The notes below the pieces were generated by a model, which was not told the origin of the DNA, ran no database searches, and worked only from the letters and a program-made list of their open reading frames with translations. This document shows, piece by piece, positions 15,088-18,599 of a DNA stretch of 18,599 nucleotides; within the stretch, counting starts at the first letter, position 1, and each line of letters begins with the position of its first letter. A program made the translations under genes and the position numbers. Where the stretch lies: positions 10,483 to 29,081 of the forward strand of contig CAJTMQ010000013.1 in assembly GCA_910577215.1 (NCBI GenBank). The letters run 5' to 3'. Source of the DNA: an uncultured Eubacterium sp. Its GTDB lineage: Bacteria > Bacillota > Clostridia > Oscillospirales > Acutalibacteraceae.

Positions 15088-15767
15088 GTTTGATTTTTTA
15101 TTATTTCCGTAACAATAATTTTATGATTCCTTGCCTTGAATTTTATTTCATAATCGCAAAAAGAAAATCCGTAATCTCTTTCACAGTTGGATTTATAAGC
15201 AGGTCTTGGATCATCCTTAAGCACTTTTATAAGTACTTTTCTTTTCTCTTCAGGTATTATTTCAAGCAGATTATCAGCTATTTCAACATCAATTTCATAA
15301 GTGTTGTTTTCTTCGGCAAATCCGCCTTCGGCATCATTTATGCAGTCGGTATATGGAATATACGGCTTAATATCGTAAATCGGTGTGCCGTTCATTAAAT
15401 CTGCACCGCTTATAATAAGCATTGTACCCTGGCGTTCACTTTTTTCAACTTTTTCAAGCTTAACACATGATAATCCCAAGGAATTAGGGCGAAAGGAAGA
15501 ACGTGTTGAAAAAACGCCTATCCTTTTATTTCCTCCAAGCCGCGGCGGTCTGACTGTTGCATTCCATTCACTTTGCTTGTTTTCGGTAAATTCCCAAATC
15601 AGCCAGAGATGTGAAAACTGCTCTATTCCCCGAAGGGCATTTTCATTTCTGAATTCCTTTTCAAAAACAATTTTTCCTGTTATTTCTTTAACTCTTCCGC
15701 TTTGCCGAGGAATGCCGAATTTTGTAGGAAAATCATTGTATATTTTTGCAATTGGTTTAATTTCCAT
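15069..15767 (-). CDS. trmO: tRNA (N6-threonylcarbamoyladenosine37) methyltransferase, TrmO/TsaA-like
   Basis: A 232-residue TrmO (YaeB/TsaA/VirR-like) protein. TrmO uses S-adenosylmethionine to methylate t6A at position 37 of some ANN-decoding tRNAs. The family marks are all present: FGIPRQ near 17, RGIEQFSHLWLIWEF near 46, PPRLGGNKRIGVFSTRSSFRPNSLG (74-98, the SAM-binding beta-barrel), DLMNGTPIYDIKPYIPYTD near 123 and LKDDPRPAY near 183. Length matches E. coli TrmO (about 235). The gene lies 14 bases after the GNAT gene; its ribosome binding site (GGTG at 15774-15777) is weak, which suggests coupling to that gene. Its 3' end runs into the terminator shared with the ferredoxin gene. Confidence 0.92.
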   Translation of the reverse strand: MEIKPIAKIYNDFPTKFGIPRQSGRVKEITGKIVFEKEFRNENALRGIEQFSHLWLIWEFTENKQSEWNATVRPPRLGGNKRIGVFSTRSSFRPNSLGLSCVKLEKVEKSERQGTMLIISGADLMNGTPIYDIKPYIPYTDCINDAEGGFAEENNTYEIDVEIADNLLEIIPEEKRKVLIKVLKDDPRPAYKSNCERDYGFSFCDYEIKFKARNHKIIVTEIIKNQTKNGCP

Positions 15768-15781
15768 AACGCACCGCTGTT

Positions 15782-16204
15782 TTACTGTAGTGTTTTTTCC
15801 ATATGTATGTGAGGGCAGTATTCATCTAAGTATTCCTCTCCGCTTTCTTCAAAGCCCAAGGATTTATAAAAGTCCTTGACTCTGCACTGTGCCGAAAGTT
15901 CGCACTTTTCAGCACCAAGCGCCTTTGCCTTTTCACATATTGCAGTTACTATTTCCGCACCTAAATGATTTTTTCGGAACTGCGGTAAAACGGCAACTCT
16001 TCCGATATGATACGATTTTCCGTTATCCTCGGTAAACATTCTTGCTGTTCCCGCAGCCGCACCGTTAAGGTAAATCAAAATATGGATTGCAGTATTGTCA
16101 ATATCATCAAGTTCATTTTCAAAGCCCTGCTCATCAACAAATACCTTAATACGAATGTCTTTTGCATCGTCGGGAAGATAATTAAAAAACTCTATTTTAT
16201 TCAT
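15782..16204 (-). CDS. GNAT family N-acetyltransferase
   Basis: A GNAT-fold acetyltransferase of 140 residues that should move an acetyl group from acetyl-CoA to an unknown amine. It starts in the style of small ElaA/YjcF-like GNATs (RIKVFVDEQGFENELDDID), followed by the beta4 strand GTARMF, the CoA-binding IGRVAVLPQFRKNHLGAEIV and the C-terminal ELSAQCRVKDFYKSLGFEESGEEYLDEYCPHIHM. The CoA loop reads RKNHLG rather than the usual R/Q-x-x-G-x-G/A, losing one glycine. I prefer ATG 16204, just after GGTGAT, over the ATG five codons upstream (16219), which has no ribosome binding site; the difference is only five residues. It is the first gene of a two-gene unit with trmO. The substrate is not predictable. 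Confidence 0.88.
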   Translation of the reverse strand: MNKIEFFNYLPDDAKDIRIKVFVDEQGFENELDDIDNTAIHILIYLNGAAAGTARMFTEDNGKSYHIGRVAVLPQFRKNHLGAEIVTAICEKAKALGAEKCELSAQCRVKDFYKSLGFEESGEEYLDEYCPHIHMEKTLQ

Positions 16205-16237
16205 AAAATCACCATACATAGCTTATAATATGACTTC

Positions 16238-16266
16238 ATTTTATCATATAATGAATAAATATTCAA
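16238..16266 (-). promoter_or_regulatory. Promoter for the GNAT-trmO unit
   Basis: On the minus strand TTGAAT (16261-16266) and TAAAAT (16238-16243) lie 17 bases apart, some 30 bases before the likely GNAT start. It sits back to back with the promoter of the ABC importer. Confidence 0.5.
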
Positions 16267-16274
16267 CAATGTGC

Positions 16275-16303
16275 TTGCATTTTGCATAATAGTGTATTAT
16301 AAT
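16275..16303 (+). promoter_or_regulatory. Sigma-A type promoter for the amino acid ABC importer
   Basis: TTGCAT (16275-16280) and TATAAT (16298-16303) are separated by 17 bases, about 35 bases before the binding-protein ATG. The short leader leaves no room for a T-box or riboswitch. Confidence 0.75.
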
Positions 16304-16338
16304 TATCAACGATATTAATAAATATAAGGAGAATTGTT

Positions 16339-17115
16339 ATGAAAAAATTATCAAAAGTTCTTGCAGTTGCTCTTGCAATTGCAGTAATTGCAGTAACATT
16401 CGTTGCATGCTCAGGCGGAAGCACCGAAAAGGAAAAGCTCAGTCTTGCAACAAGCGCAGATTTCCCTCCATATGAATACATAGGTGATAACGGAGCTTAT
16501 GCCGGTATTGATATTGAAATTGCTCAGGCAATTGCAGATAAGCTTGGACGTGAGCTTGTTGTTGAGAATATGGATTTTGATTCTATTGTTGGTGCTGTTT
16601 CAACGGGCAAATCAGATATGGGTATGGCAGGTTTAACTGTTACACCTGAACGCCTTGAAAGTGTTGATTTCTCAACTTCATATGCAAAAGGCATTCAGGC
16701 TGTTATTGTAAAAGAGGATTCACCTATTACAACAGTTGACGATCTTTATGCAGAAGGTGCAACCTATAAGGTTGGTGCTCAGCTTTCAACAACAGGTGAT
16801 ATTTATTTCGGTGATGATATAAGTGAAGGCTTAACAACCTGCACACTTGAAGAATATCAGGCAGGTGCAGATGCCGTTGCAGCTCTTTCATCAGGTAAGA
16901 TTGATGCGGTTATTATTGATAACGAGCCTGCTAAATCATTTGTTGCAGCTAACAGCGGTCTTAAGATTCTTGATACAAAGTATGCTGATGAGGATTATGC
17001 AATCGCATTCCCTAAGGGCAGTGCACTTGTTGAGGAAGTTAATAAGGCTTTAGAGGAACTTATTGCTGACGGTACTGTTCAGAAGATTGTTGAAACGTAT
17101 ATTCCTGCTGAATAA
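16339..17115 (+). CDS. Polar amino acid ABC importer, substrate-binding lipoprotein
   Basis: A 258-residue family 3 solute-binding protein (SBP_bac_3). The N terminus MKKLSKVLAVALAIAVIAVT leads to FVACSGG, with Cys24 as the lipidated residue; the Phe at the -3 position is slightly off consensus. The mature protein begins with KLSLATSADFPPYEYIGDNG and has the family's ligand marks: the GIDIEIAQAIADKLG helix, the TPERLESVDFSTSYA segment whose Arg105 would bind the substrate carboxylate, and DAVIIDNEPA with Asp194 for the amino group. It catches a polar amino acid outside the membrane and delivers it to the permease. Cystine/glutamine/arginine-type ligands are all possible. AAGGAG before ATG 16339 supports the start. 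Just downstream is a terminator-like hairpin that should keep the other two subunits at a lower level. Confidence 0.94.
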   Translation: MKKLSKVLAVALAIAVIAVTFVACSGGSTEKEKLSLATSADFPPYEYIGDNGAYAGIDIEIAQAIADKLGRELVVENMDFDSIVGAVSTGKSDMGMAGLTVTPERLESVDFSTSYAKGIQAVIVKEDSPITTVDDLYAEGATYKVGAQLSTTGDIYFGDDISEGLTTCTLEEYQAGADAVAALSSGKIDAVIIDNEPAKSFVAANSGLKILDTKYADEDYAIAFPKGSALVEEVNKALEELIADGTVQKIVETYIPAE

Positions 17116-17132
17116 TTTGTTCATTATGAATC

Positions 17133-17157
17133 GGGGTGGTTTTCCACCCCTTTTTTT
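17133..17157 (+). terminator. Intrinsic terminator/attenuator between importer genes
   Basis: A perfect 7-bp GC-rich stem (GGGGTGG 17133-17139, CCACCCC 17144-17150) with a TTTT loop and seven Ts behind it lies between binding-protein and permease genes. Being inside the operon, it probably acts by partial read-through. Confidence 0.85.
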
Positions 17158-17184
17158 GTAAATTAAATGTAAAGGAGAATTATT

Positions 17185-17910
17185 TTGGCAGAATGGTTTG
17201 ATGATTTAAAATCACAGTTTATATTAAACTTTATTACGGGAGACAGATGGAAACTTCTTGTTCAAGGTCTGGGAACTACGATAGAGATTACAATATTTGC
17301 AGTTATTCTTGGTATCTTTCTCGGAATGGTTATTGCCGTAATCCGCTCCTCTTATGATAAGAATGCAGCAGATATGCACGGCTTTTCAAAGGTGATTTTT
17401 TCTGTTCTTAATTTTATATCAAAGCTTTATCTTACTATAATAAGAGGAACGCCTGTTGTTGTTCAGCTTCTTATTATGTATTACATCATTTTTGCAGCTT
17501 CAAACAATAAGCTTTTTGTTGCTATTCTGGCATTCGGTTTGAATTCGGCAGCTTATGTTGCAGAGATATTCCGATCGGGAATTATGTCTATAGATGCAGG
17601 GCAGTTTGAAGCAGGCAGAGCAATGGGTCTTAATTTTGTTCAGACTATGGTGCACATCATTATTCCTCAGGCATTCAAGAATGTGCTTCCTGCACTTGCA
17701 AATGAGGTTATTGTTCTTCTTAAAGAAACGTCTGTAGCCGGCTATGTTGCTATGACAGATTTAACAAGAGCGGGCAATATGATTCGCGGTGTTACTTTCA
17801 GTGCATTTATGCCGCTTATTGCAGTTGCTCTTATTTACCTTGTAATCGTTATGATTCTTACAAAGCTTGTTTCAATGCTTGAAAGGAGGCTTCGTGCAAG
17901 TGACCACTGA
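17185..17910 (+). CDS. Polar amino acid ABC importer, permease
   Basis: A 241-residue membrane subunit of the HisM/GlnP family, forming the import channel, probably as a homodimer since only one permease gene is present. There are about five membrane segments (residues about 25-52, 68-84, 92-106, 110-130 and 210-232). GLGTTIEITIFAVILG near the start, IIRGTPVVVQLL near 85 and the EAA loop FEAGRAMGLN (141-150) leading to IIIPQAFKNVLPALANE are typical; the EAA loop contacts the ATPase. A short acidic head (AEWFDDLKSQ) precedes the first helix. The start is TTG 17185, with AAAGGAGA at 17171-17178 downstream of the hairpin. It overlaps the ATPase gene by 17 bases, so these two are translationally coupled. 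Confidence 0.94.
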   Translation: MAEWFDDLKSQFILNFITGDRWKLLVQGLGTTIEITIFAVILGIFLGMVIAVIRSSYDKNAADMHGFSKVIFSVLNFISKLYLTIIRGTPVVVQLLIMYYIIFAASNNKLFVAILAFGLNSAAYVAEIFRSGIMSIDAGQFEAGRAMGLNFVQTMVHIIIPQAFKNVLPALANEVIVLLKETSVAGYVAMTDLTRAGNMIRGVTFSAFMPLIAVALIYLVIVMILTKLVSMLERRLRASDH

Positions 17911-18599
17911 TACACTTATTAAGGTTAAAGGGCTTAAAAAGTCTTTTGGAAATCATGAGGTACTTAAAGGCATAGATTATGAAATCCATAAGGGTGATAA
18001 GATTGTTGTTATCGGTCCGTCAGGCTCGGGTAAATCAACATTTCTCCGCTGCCTTAACCTCCTTGAAACTCCTACAGAAGGTGAAATCTGGTTTGACGAT
18101 AAGCTGATAACAGATAAGAAAACAGATATTAATGAAGTGCGTAAGCATATGGGTATGGTTTTCCAGCATTTTAATCTGTTTAATAACCTTACAATTCAGA
18201 AGAATATAACGCTTGCTCCTGTTAAGCTCAAGCTTATGAGTAAGGAGGAAGCGAACGAAAACGCACTGCGCCTTTTAAAAATGGTTGGTCTTGAGGATAA
18301 GGCAGATGCTTATCCGAGCTCGCTATCAGGCGGTCAGAAGCAGAGGGCAGCTATTGTCCGCTCGCTTGCAATGAACCCGAAGGTAATGCTGTTTGATGAG
18401 CCTACTTCGGCTCTTGATCCTGAAATGGTTGGAGAGGTTTTACAGGTTATGAAAAACCTTGCTGCTGACGGAATGACAATGGTTGTTGTAACGCACGAAA
18501 TGGGATTTGCACGTGAGGTTGGTTCAAAGGTTCTCTTTGTTGATGAGGGAATCATTCAAGAGGAAAATGAACCTAAGGAATTTTTCGGTAATCCAAAAA
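17894..18599 (+). CDS. Polar amino acid ABC importer, ATP-binding protein (3'-truncated by the window)
   Basis: The frame is open to the last base and shows 235 residues of a family that usually has about 240-250, so only the extreme C terminus is missing. It is the GlnQ/HisP-type ATPase of the importer: Walker A GPSGSGKST (41-49), Q-loop VFQHFNLF (Gln91), signature LSGGQKQR (144-151), Walker B VMLFDEP (Glu169 catalytic), D-loop SALD and the H-loop His201 in VTHEMGFA. AAAGGAGG (17882-17889) precedes two GTG codons, 17894 and 17900; I give the first, but the second has the more usual spacing and shortens the protein by two residues. It overlaps the end of the permease gene and would form a dimer on the cytoplasmic side, powering import. 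Confidence 0.95.
   Translation, partial: MQVTTDTLIKVKGLKKSFGNHEVLKGIDYEIHKGDKIVVIGPSGSGKSTFLRCLNLLETPTEGEIWFDDKLITDKKTDINEVRKHMGMVFQHFNLFNNLTIQKNITLAPVKLKLMSKEEANENALRLLKMVGLEDKADAYPSSLSGGQKQRAAIVRSLAMNPKVMLFDEPTSALDPEMVGEVLQVMKNLAADGMTMVVVTHEMGFAREVGSKVLFVDEGIIQEENEPKEFFGNPK

Noticed and set aside
15385..15879. A 164-codon plus-strand frame
   Set aside because: It is antisense to trmO and the GNAT gene, whose family motifs are complete; it has no recognisable domain or ribosome binding site.
16205..16338. A T-box or riboswitch leader before the amino acid importer
   Set aside because: The promoter lies about 35 bases before the start, leaving no space for a structured leader, and no T-box or terminator hairpin is visible.

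Overview
The window looks like chromosomal DNA of an anaerobic, endospore-forming member of the Firmicutes, most like the gut Clostridia of the Ruminococcaceae/Oscillospiraceae type. The grounds are its AT-rich composition, strong AGGAGG-type ribosome binding sites with several TTG/GTG starts, a complete GerA-type germinant receptor operon, a darA-holB-ricT cluster of Firmicutes type, and a small clostridial 2[4Fe-4S] ferredoxin. The genus cannot be fixed from sequence alone. Nearly all DNA is coding, no intergenic gap exceeds about 250 bases, and I saw no rRNA, tRNA, CRISPR array, insertion sequence or prophage.

Layout. (1) 1-675, plus strand: the C-terminal part of a DUF5131 (phage Gp37/Gp68-like) protein, ending at a perfect bidirectional terminator. 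(2) 721-5350, minus strand, read from right to left: a DUF421/YetF-like membrane protein, a DUF4363 protein, a GPH-family sugar:cation symporter and a GH2 beta-galactosidase/beta-glucuronidase-type enzyme, packed with overlaps as one apparent operon. (3) 5440-9060, plus strand: a gerA-gerB-gerC germinant receptor operon diverging from the DUF421 operon. (4) 9035-9196, minus strand: a short reading frame with a strong ribosome binding site, running into the end of gerC, perhaps the head of a truncated gene. (5) 9302-12452, plus strand: citrate synthase, an unknown multi-pass membrane protein and an AEC-family transporter, likely one transcript from a clear sigma-A promoter. (6) 12568-14781, plus strand: a DarA-like c-di-AMP receptor, DNA polymerase III delta' and RicT/YaaT, the Firmicutes housekeeping neighbourhood, followed by a separately promoted ferredoxin (14867-15037). 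(7) 15069-16204, minus strand: TrmO-like tRNA methyltransferase behind a GNAT acetyltransferase. (8) 16339 to the window end, plus strand: a polar amino acid ABC importer (binding protein, terminator-like attenuator, permease, ATPase cut by the window edge).

How the parts work together. The sugar symporter and the cytoplasmic GH2 enzyme form an uptake-and-hydrolysis pair for a small beta-glycoside. The three ger proteins form an inner spore membrane receptor; the divergent DUF421/DUF4363 pair may also act in the spore membrane (inference, from 2Duf-type DUF421 spore proteins). The importer is a standard three-component system in which a hairpin after the binding-protein gene probably sets the protein ratio.

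The points most worth a second look are the gerA start, where the only strong ribosome binding site opens a 6-codon frame that a one-base change in an A5 run would fuse to gerA; the possible truncated gene against gerC; altered ligand-pocket positions in the DarA-like protein; and the sugar-use genes placed behind DUF421/DUF4363. I did not find a clearly undescribed multi-gene system.
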